From a virus, in IMG/VR virus record IMGVR_UViG_3300042292_001231, positions 1 through 64,000 of that record: a stretch of 64,000 nucleotides of DNA; one strand, given 5' to 3'. The notes under the pieces are model-generated. The model was not told the DNA's origin. It saw only the letters and a list, made by a program, of their open reading frames with translations, and ran no database searches. Shown here in pieces: positions 36,766-45,134 of the stretch (position 1 is the first letter of the stretch; every line of letters starts with the position of its first letter). A program made the translations under genes and the position numbers.

Positions 36766-37237
36766 CGATAGTCAAGCATTAGAAGTTTGGTTAGACCTTG
36801 AAGGAACTGTCATCAATAATTGGGATGATGGTTTGTTCATTCAGCATGTGTCTAAAATCAAAGACTACTTACAAGATGTCAAGCCAACTTTCTTGAACAT
36901 TTGGTCTTTTGCTATTTGGACCCAAAAAGAAAAGGAAGAGTTCGACTATTCGGGTATGAAGGAAAGAATTGAACAGTGTTTTGGATTACCCATCATTGAA
37001 TACCCATCAGTTGATGAAATGATGGTGCTTTGCAAGCCATATGAATTCTTGTTCAACTACACATGTCCATTAGAATTCATGCAAATCAATGGTAAGTACT
37101 TCTCATTTTTGAAGCATGCAATGTCACAGACTTCTAAAAAGATGGTGTTGATTGATGACTGTGTGCCCGGAAGTGTGATACAATATACTAACAAAAATGT
37201 TGAAGTGGAAACACTCAATATTGAAACCGATTTATAA
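36752..37237 (+). CDS. HAD-like phosphatase domain protein
   Basis: 161 residues from ATG 36752 (CGGAGA upstream). LEVWLDLEGTVINNWDDGL near 11-29 matches a HAD motif I (DxEGT). MVLIDDCVPGS near 133 matches motif IV. Resembles HAD-like proteins in other large phages. Substrate unknown. Confidence 0.6.
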   Translation: MNYCSDSQALEVWLDLEGTVINNWDDGLFIQHVSKIKDYLQDVKPTFLNIWSFAIWTQKEKEEFDYSGMKERIEQCFGLPIIEYPSVDEMMVLCKPYEFLFNYTCPLEFMQINGKYFSFLKHAMSQTSKKMVLIDDCVPGSVIQYTNKNVEVETLNIETDL

Positions 37238-37261
37238 ACAGTAGAAAAAGGTGTGAAAATT

Positions 37262-37387
37262 ATGATGTTCTTTGGTGCTCTTACTTTTGGCTTTTTAGCC
37301 GCAACTATTTTCAGTTCTAACATTTGGATACTACTTGCAATGGGTGGATATATGTTAGCAAAACGCGGAACCTTTCCAATCATCTAA
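37262..37387 (+). CDS. 41-residue membrane protein
   Basis: MMFFGALTFGFLAATIFSSN and a second hydrophobic stretch (IWILLAMGGYMLA) with a basic end. Ribosome site AAGGTGTG. Two short spans. Confidence 0.55.
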   Translation: MMFFGALTFGFLAATIFSSNIWILLAMGGYMLAKRGTFPII

Positions 37388-37391
37388 AAAC

Positions 37392-37412
37392 TTCTCTCTC
37401 TCTCTCTCTCTC
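37392..37412 (+). repeat. CT dinucleotide repeat
   Basis: About ten CT units directly before the lipoprotein start at 37421, where a ribosome site should be; none is visible on the plus strand. Confidence 0.8.
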
Positions 37413-37420
37413 AATACGGT

Positions 37421-38266
37421 ATGAAATCAAATATGAATACTCTAAATATCAAACTTATGGCAGTCGTTGCAGCATTGTCTATCATCATTGGTGCATGTAG
37501 TGACCAACACCAATATGATGCTAATACGATGGCAGCTCTTCAACCATGTATGTCAATGGGCTTTCAACCGGCTCAATGTATGGCTGCTTATCAACAAGCT
37601 GGACGACCACAATCATCTGATACTAATTGGTTAGGAACTGTAGCAGCTTTTGCTGCTGGGGCTGCTGCTAATCATTGGTGGAACAGACCATCGTATCAAA
37701 GCTATCAATATCATCCTGAGTATATGAACCAGCCTGATTACTATGACCGTTACTACAATACACCACAACGTAGAACTTGGGTGACACCTCAGGTGCGTGG
37801 TATTCCACAAACGACTAATCCATCAGTACCTCAATTGGTTCCAGAAAAGAACACAAATCAATTGATACCTGGTCAAAAAATTCAGCCATTGTTTGCTAAT
37901 CCGACTAACATTGCTCCTAATCAAGCGACACCTAAACCTGTGACTACTCCACCTGCAACAGCTACTGCTACTCAATCATTCAAACCGATACAAGTAGTAC
38001 CGCCAACTACTAGTACGCAAGCAGCAACTACGGCAACTCAGTTCAAACCAGTTCAAGTTACGCCTCCACCGGCTCCAGCTCCAGTAGCTAAAAAGCCTTC
38101 TTCAAGCTGGTCTTTGTTTGGTGGAAGTACTTCAACTAAGTCTACTACTCCACCATCAGTAGCTTCAAAACCGGCTTCAAAACCTTCAAGCACATTTGCT
38201 CCAATACGAGTAAGTCCTCCTAAATCTTCATCAAGTTCTTCTTCATCATCAAGCCGTCGAAAATGA
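37421..38266 (+). CDS. Pro/Thr/Ser-rich lipoprotein
   Basis: 281 residues (ATG 37433 is an alternative start). Signal peptide with lipobox IIGAC. The N-terminal part has a Cys pair and Tyr/Pro-rich repeats; the middle and end are low-complexity Pro/Thr/Ala then poly-Ser ending SRRK. Surface or envelope-anchored; function unknown. A CT repeat replaces the expected ribosome site. Confidence 0.7.
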   Translation: MKSNMNTLNIKLMAVVAALSIIIGACSDQHQYDANTMAALQPCMSMGFQPAQCMAAYQQAGRPQSSDTNWLGTVAAFAAGAAANHWWNRPSYQSYQYHPEYMNQPDYYDRYYNTPQRRTWVTPQVRGIPQTTNPSVPQLVPEKNTNQLIPGQKIQPLFANPTNIAPNQATPKPVTTPPATATATQSFKPIQVVPPTTSTQAATTATQFKPVQVTPPPAPAPVAKKPSSSWSLFGGSTSTKSTTPPSVASKPASKPSSTFAPIRVSPPKSSSSSSSSSSRRK

Positions 38267-38526
38267 GCTTCTCCGACCTAACATATATGACTCCTGGCAA
38301 ACTTCGTCAATTAGATGAGTTTGCTGGGAAATACACTTACTTCAAAACCTTCTTGGAGTTGGTAGATAAGTCTAACAATTACAAGCCTGTGTGGTATAAC
38401 GAACCGCTTGCTCCATCATTTCAAAAGCGGGACCTTGAAACTTTAGCAAAAGCATATGATGACCATATGATACGTAATAATGATGAGCGTCGAGTGTATA
38501 AAACTTTTGACCATCCATTGTTATGA
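38263..38526 (+). CDS. hypothetical protein
   Basis: 87 residues; overlaps the lipoprotein gene and the MazG gene by 4 nt each. Helical, charged. Not recognised. Confidence 0.6.
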   Translation: MSFSDLTYMTPGKLRQLDEFAGKYTYFKTFLELVDKSNNYKPVWYNEPLAPSFQKRDLETLAKAYDDHMIRNNDERRVYKTFDHPLL

Positions 38527-38834
38527 ATTCAAAACGTAGAAGTACAGGATTAGTTCTTCAGTGCCTTCAGGAAGAATGTGCTGAAGTTATCCAAGCAGCA
38601 TCAAAAATCAGTCGCTTTGGAGCTTATAGCAGAAATCCAGAAGACCCAAATTCTTTGTCAAATATCGAGCTTTTGCATCAAGAAATAGGCGATGTTTATG
38701 CAGTACTTGAAGTACTCAAAAATCAAACCGTTCTGACAATTGATGATGAGCTTATTGAAAAAATGAAGCAAAAGAAGTTAGAAAAGTTGGAAATCTATTT
38801 GCCTTATATTTGTGAAGTAGATAACAGTTTATAA
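38523..38834 (+). CDS. MazG-like nucleotide pyrophosphohydrolase
   Basis: 103 residues. LQEECAEVIQAASKISRFG near 14-32 holds the EExxE-type metal site. HQEIGDVYAVLEVL near 52-65 gives the ExxD motif. Phage MazG proteins hydrolyse dNTPs or (p)ppGpp-like nucleotides. Confidence 0.75.
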   Translation: MNSKRRSTGLVLQCLQEECAEVIQAASKISRFGAYSRNPEDPNSLSNIELLHQEIGDVYAVLEVLKNQTVLTIDDELIEKMKQKKLEKLEIYLPYICEVDNSL

Positions 38835-38846
38835 AGTCCCGGACTA

Positions 38847-38874
38847 TTTACATCTAATCAAAAAAGGTTATAAT
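38847..38874 (+). promoter_or_regulatory. sigma70-type promoter
   Basis: TTTACA (38847-38852), 16 bp, TATAAT (38869-38874), upstream of the secreted protease. Confidence 0.75.
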
Positions 38875-38941
38875 AGACTCAAGATACGGAAATAAAGAAG
38901 TTAAGGATGAACCAATCTTAGTTTATTCTGTGGAGAATATC

Positions 38942-40387
38942 ATGTTGAGAAAAACTACAATGGCTGTTGCAGTCGCAATTGCAACATTAGGTATTAGTGC
39001 AGTTAGTGCTAATGAAACTTCTACTCCTACTGGCACAGTTCAACACATTGTTGAAGGTAAAGTAGTCAAAACAATTCATACATATGGTATCGGTGAGATG
39101 CCATCAGTGTATAGTCCGGTTCGTCACGTCGGTGGAACAATTCCGGAAGTCTATAACCCGTTTGATGCTAAAGGTTTGGCAAAAGTTGAATTGGATAAAA
39201 GTCACTTTTTATCCCAAAAAGTCGGTGACAAAACTACATTAGGTCTGATTGGCGAAGATGTCGAATATACGACTGAAAGCGTAGTGACTGATGCAAATGG
39301 TGTTGTTACCTGGATGGGTAACACTGTTGATGGCGATGGTGCAATTATTTCAATGGGTCCAACTGGTGATGTATTCGGTTCGATTTATACTGATGAAGAC
39401 ACCTATGCCATCGAAACTCAAGGTGATGAATCAAATCCTGAAGCTTGGTTGATTAGCCAACAAAAGTCCGGGGTTAAAATGCCAACAGTAAAAGGTGATA
39501 CTGAAGTTGCGCATAACCACACATCATTGGATGCGGTGGTTTACATAGGCGTAAAACCTGATGGCACAAAAGTATATAGAGATACTGTTACAGGCGCACT
39601 TACCTATGTTGCCCCTCCTCCTACACCTGTTGCAAATGCGCCAATAGTAATTGATTTGCTGTATGCATATAGCACTTCATTCAAACCACGAATTGATACT
39701 TATGTTGCGTCAATGACACCTGCAATGACCAAAGCATTTAGTGATAGTGGCATGCCAAATGTAGCCTTTAGAACTGTAGGTAAAATTGAAGTACCGTATG
39801 CGGATACTGAACCAACAACTGGTGTTCCATCTAAAATGCAACAAGGTTTAGGTATTTGGAAACCTGTACGAGACATGAGAGCCAGAGTTGGTGCTGACTT
39901 GGTCGTCTTTATCCGTCCATTCAAACAATCACATGTAATCTGTGGCCAAGCATTGTTGAATGGTGCAAATCAAACCGCTTTTAATGCAAATGTTGCAAAT
40001 GCTGTTGTTGATTGGGGTTCTGATGGTGGTTATGGTTGCTATGGAGATACGATGATTCATGAAGTAGGTCATATCATGGGGGTTGTTCACAATAAAGAAA
40101 CCATGGAAGAATTTGGTTTAGGTTCTGTGAAAGGTGTCTATGAAGATTCTTATGGTTATGCTCATAACTATAAGTATGGCTATGGTGGTTCAAACTGTGG
40201 AATTGCAGATATTATGAGCTATTGCTTCAATCGTAAGGCTAAGTATTCAAATCCTGATGTAATTGGTGTAACGTTGAATAATGGTACAAAACTTTACTTA
40301 GGCGTAAGAGACGTAGCAGATGCAACAAGAACTCTGAAAATTACTGCTCCAAAAATTGCAAACTTCATGCCTAAAAAAGTTCAATAA
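38942..40387 (+). CDS. secreted metzincin-type zinc metalloprotease
   Basis: 481 residues from ATG 38942 after TGGAGAAT. Signal peptide (TTMAVAVAIATLGISAVSA). The catalytic domain in the C-terminal half has HEVGHIMGVVH near 379-389, the full HExxHxxGxxH zinc motif, and a Met-turn DIMSYC near 422. An N-terminal ~200-residue prodomain-like region precedes it. Probably periplasmic or exported; substrates unknown. It is its own unit: promoter 38847 to terminator 40402. Confidence 0.85.
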   Translation: MLRKTTMAVAVAIATLGISAVSANETSTPTGTVQHIVEGKVVKTIHTYGIGEMPSVYSPVRHVGGTIPEVYNPFDAKGLAKVELDKSHFLSQKVGDKTTLGLIGEDVEYTTESVVTDANGVVTWMGNTVDGDGAIISMGPTGDVFGSIYTDEDTYAIETQGDESNPEAWLISQQKSGVKMPTVKGDTEVAHNHTSLDAVVYIGVKPDGTKVYRDTVTGALTYVAPPPTPVANAPIVIDLLYAYSTSFKPRIDTYVASMTPAMTKAFSDSGMPNVAFRTVGKIEVPYADTEPTTGVPSKMQQGLGIWKPVRDMRARVGADLVVFIRPFKQSHVICGQALLNGANQTAFNANVANAVVDWGSDGGYGCYGDTMIHEVGHIMGVVHNKETMEEFGLGSVKGVYEDSYGYAHNYKYGYGGSNCGIADIMSYCFNRKAKYSNPDVIGVTLNNGTKLYLGVRDVADATRTLKITAPKIANFMPKKVQ

Positions 40388-40401
40388 ATCAATAACCTAA
40401 C

Positions 40402-40436
40402 GAAAGAAGGAGAGAGTAAAATCTCTCCTCCTTTTT
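40402..40436 (+). terminator. intrinsic terminator
   Basis: AGGAGAGA-GTAAAA-TCTCTCCT with a following T5 run, after the protease gene. Confidence 0.8.
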
Positions 40437-40482
40437 GTTTATGTAAATAGATCTGTTCTTCACTATCATAACATAAAACCAT

Positions 40483-40971
40483 ATGAAACTATTCATCCTA
40501 TTCAATTCAACTATTTCAATGTCAATAGTTGCAGCACATGCTGAAAAGATAATCAGCAAATTAGTCTATCAAAATACTCATACACCGAGTCAAGCTATTT
40601 CAGGTTGGATGAACTTTCATCGATTTGTTTCATTAGCTTCTGCAGGAAATAATAAGTTTGCAATGGCAAACATTTTCAAAGAACTTACTAATTTATCAAA
40701 CGGCTCTTATATTGTTGAAAGTAGTAATGATGAGAATACTGAAGAATATGTTGCCATTGGTATTCTACTACCTTCAATCGTATATGATATTGCACCGAAA
40801 TTATTTCAAGATAACGACCATAGCTTTATCCTAAAACATGGTGAAACTACTTCTTCAATAGAAAGAATGGTTGGTGGAAGAACTGCTGAAACTGCTTCAT
40901 TTCCAGTAAATGATGTAAAACTAGTTCAGCTTTTACAAAAGTACTTTACCTGCAAAAACAAATCTTTATGA
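40483..40971 (+). CDS. hypothetical protein
   Basis: 162 residues. Hydrophobic start (MKLFILFNSTISMSIVAAHA) might be a weak signal peptide. The rest is mixed, with no recognised motif. Convergent with the tail sheath gene. Confidence 0.6.
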   Translation: MKLFILFNSTISMSIVAAHAEKIISKLVYQNTHTPSQAISGWMNFHRFVSLASAGNNKFAMANIFKELTNLSNGSYIVESSNDENTEEYVAIGILLPSIVYDIAPKLFQDNDHSFILKHGETTSSIERMVGGRTAETASFPVNDVKLVQLLQKYFTCKNKSL

Positions 40972-40973
40972 AT

Positions 40974-41005
40974 AAAAAAGGGGGATTTAAATCCCCCTTT
41001 TTTTC
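40974..41005. terminator. bidirectional terminator
   Basis: AAAAAAGGGGGATTT/AAATCCCCCTTTTTT is an almost perfect palindrome between convergent genes, with T runs on both strands. Confidence 0.9.
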
Positions 41006-41009
41006 TAAT

Positions 41010-42974
41010 TTAGGCAGTTCCCATCTTAGCACCAGTAGACAATACTCGAATTGGAATGATAATAAATTCTACAGCTTTCATTGGTTTTATTCCAATGTCA
41101 ACCCAAAGTTCATTTCTATCAATTCTAGCTGGAGTATTATTGCTACTATCGCATAATGTTACGAAGTCATACAATCCACGTCTCATCATAATATCACCAA
41201 GGAACCCATCAATCATTGCTTTGATATCATCACGAGTTGGTTGATCATTTGGTTCAAACAAGAATGGCATACTCGCTTTACGTAATGAGCGACGAATGTA
41301 GCATAGTAATCTTTCAACATTGATACGGTCACGAGCAGAAGTAGCGTTGTATGAAGTTTTTTGACCCCAGATAACCAAGCCGCGAGTTGGGAAAAACACG
41401 ATTGGATTGATGTTCTTGAAGAAGTCATATAATGCATCACGTTGACCTTGGTTCAAATTGACTTGAACGTAAGTTGTTGGAAGTCCTAATGTTCCGGTAA
41501 CATAACCTACACTTTCAACTCCAGATACTGTACCACGACGAAGACCGGCTGGAGCAAACCAAAGTTCTGAAGCATTATCAGAAAATGCAAAGGTTCTTAA
41601 TGCAGTTCCTGATGGAGCCACAAGAACATTGTAACCGTCAAGATTAGAAGATAAGCACCATGGATAGTAATACGCAATCGTAGATTTTTTGATACGCTCA
41701 GAAGTATTAGCCCAGTTAGCAGCTTGTTCTGGAGTTTTAGTTACAGGAACATCAGCAATCACAAATGCTTCATTACTAATACTATCATTCAATGAATCAA
41801 GCTCATCAACAACTTCAGGATAACCAGGGCAAAGAATCAAGTTGTATTCAAAGATTTCCGATCTTACATCTTGGTTACTATTGATTTCAGCTTGAAGTGC
41901 AGTTCTAATTGCAAGACGACGAGTTGCATCATCAAAACCAAGAGGATTCATGTTTTGAACTTGATCAAATTCTATTGCAAATGCGTCACCTGCAGCAAAA
42001 GCAGTCGAACCTGCTAAAATAGTAAACGATATTTTACCTGCAACGTCAATGAATGGGGTAGAACCACCAACTGTGCCGAATTGACCAGTTGTTGTAATTG
42101 CGTTAGTCACCGGATGATATCCGATAACTTTGAAGTTTGTTGCATCAAGAAACTCAACAATAAAGTTTTCTTCAACAGCATTAGCTTCAGGAACTAAGTC
42201 AATCAACGTACCATTACCTGTCATTGGTCCAACAGTAAAGTCAGTATACGCAAGACCAGTCATTGCTGATGTACCTTTTTTAGCTGCGTAAACAGTATTG
42301 AATTCAAAGTAATCACCCGGCTTGAATACGGTAGCGCCATTAGTTATTGTCAACTGTATATTACTGTGAACAAATGCAGTACCATTGGCTTTAGCTACAC
42401 CAATCATTCCTGATTTTGAACCGGTGATTGTAAATGATTCGTTACCAATAGTATCGGTTCCTTGTAAGCCAATACATACTAAAGTAAATGATTCTGGTTC
42501 TTTCAATGCAGAAGGCACAGATATAGCTGAAAGAGTACCATTACCAACACCTACATAATTATATGAGCCTGCATCATATACAGGAATACCAGCCGAAATA
42601 AATTGACGAGGACTATCAGTCAAGTCAATGTTAGCACGAACTACATATGCAAGATTACCTATTCCTAAGAATTGGTTCAATGCAAACAATCCATACTCAT
42701 TTCGGCAATCGCCATGATACTGTGCAGGTTCTCCAGCTCCACTATTATCTTTCCAGAAATATGGAATACCATAAGTTTCTACTGATTGCCCAATAGATGT
42801 AATCGTACGAACTACACTATGTTCATTAGTACCTGCTGCAATATGAACACCATCAGGTTGAAGCTTATTTGCACGAGTTGCGATAAAAATTAGCGGAACT
42901 GTTGAAGCAGAAGCCGGTATATAAAAAGATTGATCAGTAATAGTAACTGAAACACCTGGACTAACCATTGACAT
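41010..42974 (-). CDS. tail sheath protein (T4 gp18-like)
   Basis: 654 residues, close to T4 gp18 (659). N-terminus MVSPGVSVTITDQSFYIPAS and the pattern NEYGLFALNQFLGIGNLAYV then VRANIDL are typical of T4-like sheath proteins. The C-terminal region (LVIWGQKTSYNATSARDRIN, VERLLCYIRRSLRKA) is the conserved core domain. The middle (about 150-330) carries variable beta domains. Builds the contractile sheath. CATAAATAA upstream is a near late-promoter core. Confidence 0.93.
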   Translation of the reverse strand: MSMVSPGVSVTITDQSFYIPASASTVPLIFIATRANKLQPDGVHIAAGTNEHSVVRTITSIGQSVETYGIPYFWKDNSGAGEPAQYHGDCRNEYGLFALNQFLGIGNLAYVVRANIDLTDSPRQFISAGIPVYDAGSYNYVGVGNGTLSAISVPSALKEPESFTLVCIGLQGTDTIGNESFTITGSKSGMIGVAKANGTAFVHSNIQLTITNGATVFKPGDYFEFNTVYAAKKGTSAMTGLAYTDFTVGPMTGNGTLIDLVPEANAVEENFIVEFLDATNFKVIGYHPVTNAITTTGQFGTVGGSTPFIDVAGKISFTILAGSTAFAAGDAFAIEFDQVQNMNPLGFDDATRRLAIRTALQAEINSNQDVRSEIFEYNLILCPGYPEVVDELDSLNDSISNEAFVIADVPVTKTPEQAANWANTSERIKKSTIAYYYPWCLSSNLDGYNVLVAPSGTALRTFAFSDNASELWFAPAGLRRGTVSGVESVGYVTGTLGLPTTYVQVNLNQGQRDALYDFFKNINPIVFFPTRGLVIWGQKTSYNATSARDRINVERLLCYIRRSLRKASMPFLFEPNDQPTRDDIKAMIDGFLGDIMMRRGLYDFVTLCDSSNNTPARIDRNELWVDIGIKPMKAVEFIIIPIRVLSTGAKMGTA

Positions 42975-43098
42975 AAGAATTCTCCTATTTCATATTTGAA
43001 ATTGTAATTTGTTTGATATATTATTTATGACTTATCCAACTTTTTTAGCAAAAAATATCTTTTTTATAAATCTGATAACCGGTAATCACTTTTAGCTA

Positions 43099-43126
43099 TT
43101 TACATTTTTGCTAACTGTTATACAAT
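43099..43126 (+). promoter_or_regulatory. sigma70-type promoter
   Basis: TTTACA (43099-43104), 16 bp, TACAAT (43121-43126). GATAACCGGTAATC upstream is a near copy of the GATAAC-N2-GTTATC palindrome. Confidence 0.75.
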
Positions 43127-43160
43127 AGAACCATATTCTAGAACAGGAGGACTTTATCAC

Positions 43161-43493
43161 ATGAACACTTCATCAGTCAACAAAGTTATTGCTTTAGCAC
43201 TTACTTCTTCAATTGCTTTCACCGGATGTATGTCTACTTCTGGAGGTTATGGAAGTAATGGCTATGGTCGAATGGAATATAGTAATGTTCAATACATTTA
43301 TGGTTCTGATGAACCAGCTATGACATACGAAGAATTGTCAAAGTACAATGGCATTCGAGTTGGAGCTGATGGTTATGTAAAATCATTGGTTCAATTACCG
43401 CAAACTGCACGCGAAGACTTACCACATTTTACATATACTCCACCAGAGTATTTTAGAGATAACTATGAACGGGAACGTGGGTGGAAGAAGTGA
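43161..43493 (+). CDS. small lipoprotein
   Basis: 110 residues. Signal peptide with lipobox FTGC. Mature part Gly/Tyr-rich (GGYGSNGYGRMEYSNVQYIY), then acidic and Pro-rich. AGGAGGA ribosome site. Function unknown. Confidence 0.72.
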   Translation: MNTSSVNKVIALALTSSIAFTGCMSTSGGYGSNGYGRMEYSNVQYIYGSDEPAMTYEELSKYNGIRVGADGYVKSLVQLPQTAREDLPHFTYTPPEYFRDNYERERGWKK

Positions 43494-43496
43494 ATA

Positions 43497-43529
43497 AATA
43501 GTAGTATATTTTAACTACTACTATTTTTC
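43497..43529 (+). terminator. terminator-like hairpin
   Basis: AATAGTAGTA/TACTACTATT, 10 bp, followed by TTT. The GAATAAATAG at its 5' side resembles a late-promoter core for the gene at 43533. Confidence 0.6.
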
Positions 43530-43532
43530 GTT

Positions 43533-44375
43533 ATGAAATTGCAAGACCTATTGACTGAAGTACCAGCTGCTTCTAGTAAATCAGCTTTTCAACCAAATCT
43601 TAAACCTTGGATGTATCAAACTAAGGAAGAAATAGAAAAGTGGTTAAAGGATGCTAAAATTGAAGCTCAGATTTCTAAAGAACTTGAAGTTCATCCAACT
43701 CGTAAAGACCTTATATTAGGAAATTTATTTGGTAATGGACCAAAAGAATCTTTAGTTGAATATAATGGAAAGTGGTTACTTCCTGTTCAATTCAATACTG
43801 CTCCAGGAAAATTAGAAGTCAGTCATTTGGAACTCGGTTCAATGATTGGATTACCACATGTTGTATTAGGTCCTATGGTTCTATTGAATGTAGAAATTGA
43901 AGATTTTGAAGGATGTCCTAAACATATTTCAGGAACAGATTCTTCAGGGTTTTATGATATTCAAATCGACTCAAAGAAACCTATCAAGTCTTTTGTTGGA
44001 TGTCCGCCAGTACAATCTATGGATGTTAGCGATATCATTGGATTAGATGGGCTTCCTAATACTTTGACATGGTTACGAATTGGAAAGTTTTCAGACATTA
44101 CCGCAATTTTGAAAAAATGTCCAAATCTTAAAACCCTTGGCATAGGTAATATTGAAATTGGTAAAGACAATATCCAACCATTAAGTGTATTCAAATCGAA
44201 AAAGATTACTAGATTTAATATCTATCCGATAGATTTATCTACAGAGATACCACCTGAATATAAACTAGCTAATACTATTATCAACAAACATTTGAAGTCA
44301 GAAGAAAGAAGTATGATTGCTTGTCAACGAGAATTGATTGAAAATGATTTAGATGAAAGCGGATGGGCTGAGTAG
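43533..44375 (+). CDS. outlying member of the CQRELIE paralog family
   Basis: 280 residues, the largest member. N-terminus MKLQDLLTEVPA fits the capsid-targeting-like pattern with a possible LTE cleavage site. Middle: repeated leucine-rich-like units (IEDFEGCPKHISG, SFVGCPPVQ, LDGLPNTLTWLRI). C-terminus IACQRELIENDLDESGWAE has lost the EYAEF end, consistent with no gene starting there. Lies alone between a lipoprotein and gp15. Confidence 0.75.
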   Translation: MKLQDLLTEVPAASSKSAFQPNLKPWMYQTKEEIEKWLKDAKIEAQISKELEVHPTRKDLILGNLFGNGPKESLVEYNGKWLLPVQFNTAPGKLEVSHLELGSMIGLPHVVLGPMVLLNVEIEDFEGCPKHISGTDSSGFYDIQIDSKKPIKSFVGCPPVQSMDVSDIIGLDGLPNTLTWLRIGKFSDITAILKKCPNLKTLGIGNIEIGKDNIQPLSVFKSKKITRFNIYPIDLSTEIPPEYKLANTIINKHLKSEERSMIACQRELIENDLDESGWAE

Positions 44376-44381
44376 GTTATA

Positions 44382-45134
44382 CTATTCTTCATAATGAATG
44401 TTAAGAACAGGTCCATAGACTTCTTGGAACGGTTGTAATTCGCCGTCAGCGTCAACTTCATCTAGTGCCATGCCATTCATATTCCCAATACGTATATTGA
44501 TTTCACGAATAATTTCATCTCTAATATCCATTGGCGCCGATAAGTAGATTTGAACTAAAAAGTTGAACGACCAAACTATAATTCTTTTTTCTGTTCCAAT
44601 CGGATAATTCTCTTCATTATTGATACCTGTCAATTCAACGCTAGTAATCTTAGTCCAATCAAAAGGAGCATCGCTAGTTTGAAGTTGTAGAACTGGGTCA
44701 AATAGCATTAGAATTTGTTCAATCATCTGATGCATTTGTTCAGTGTTACTAGCATAAACAGCAAGTTCCATATTTGCATTATACGGAATAGGCATGATAC
44801 GTTTGTTCAAGCGTAAGTCATCAGGAAATACGCCACCAGTTGGAAGGTAAACTTTTCTATCAACTACGCCAACTCCTTTGCGACGTTCAGGAGATAAGTC
44901 CAATCCAGACAATGTCGCTGACATCATAGGAATACTGAAAGGTTTGTTTTGAGTATTACCTGACATAATTGCAGCTACAACTCTATCTCTACTTCCAACT
45001 ACTATCGGAACGCGATATGTTGAAGGTTCGCCGGTCTCTCCAATGCCAGTGACAATAGTAAGTCCTGTAAAGATACCGCAAAATTGACGAATGTAGCTTC
45101 TTAGTTGTTTTGCATAAAAGTATTCTGTAATCAT
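44382..45134 (-). CDS. tail sheath stabiliser/completion protein (T4 gp15-like)
   Basis: 250 residues (T4 gp15 has 272). EYFYAKQLRSYIRQFCGIFT at the start, VPIVVGSRDRVVAAIM near 43, NANMELAVYASNTEQMHQMI then EQILMLFDP near 120-145, and WSFNFLVQIYLSAP near 187 follow the gp15 pattern. Caps the tail and joins it to the head. Overlaps the gp14-like gene by 1 nt. Confidence 0.8.
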   Translation of the reverse strand: MITEYFYAKQLRSYIRQFCGIFTGLTIVTGIGETGEPSTYRVPIVVGSRDRVVAAIMSGNTQNKPFSIPMMSATLSGLDLSPERRKGVGVVDRKVYLPTGGVFPDDLRLNKRIMPIPYNANMELAVYASNTEQMHQMIEQILMLFDPVLQLQTSDAPFDWTKITSVELTGINNEENYPIGTEKRIIVWSFNFLVQIYLSAPMDIRDEIIREINIRIGNMNGMALDEVDADGELQPFQEVYGPVLNIHYEE

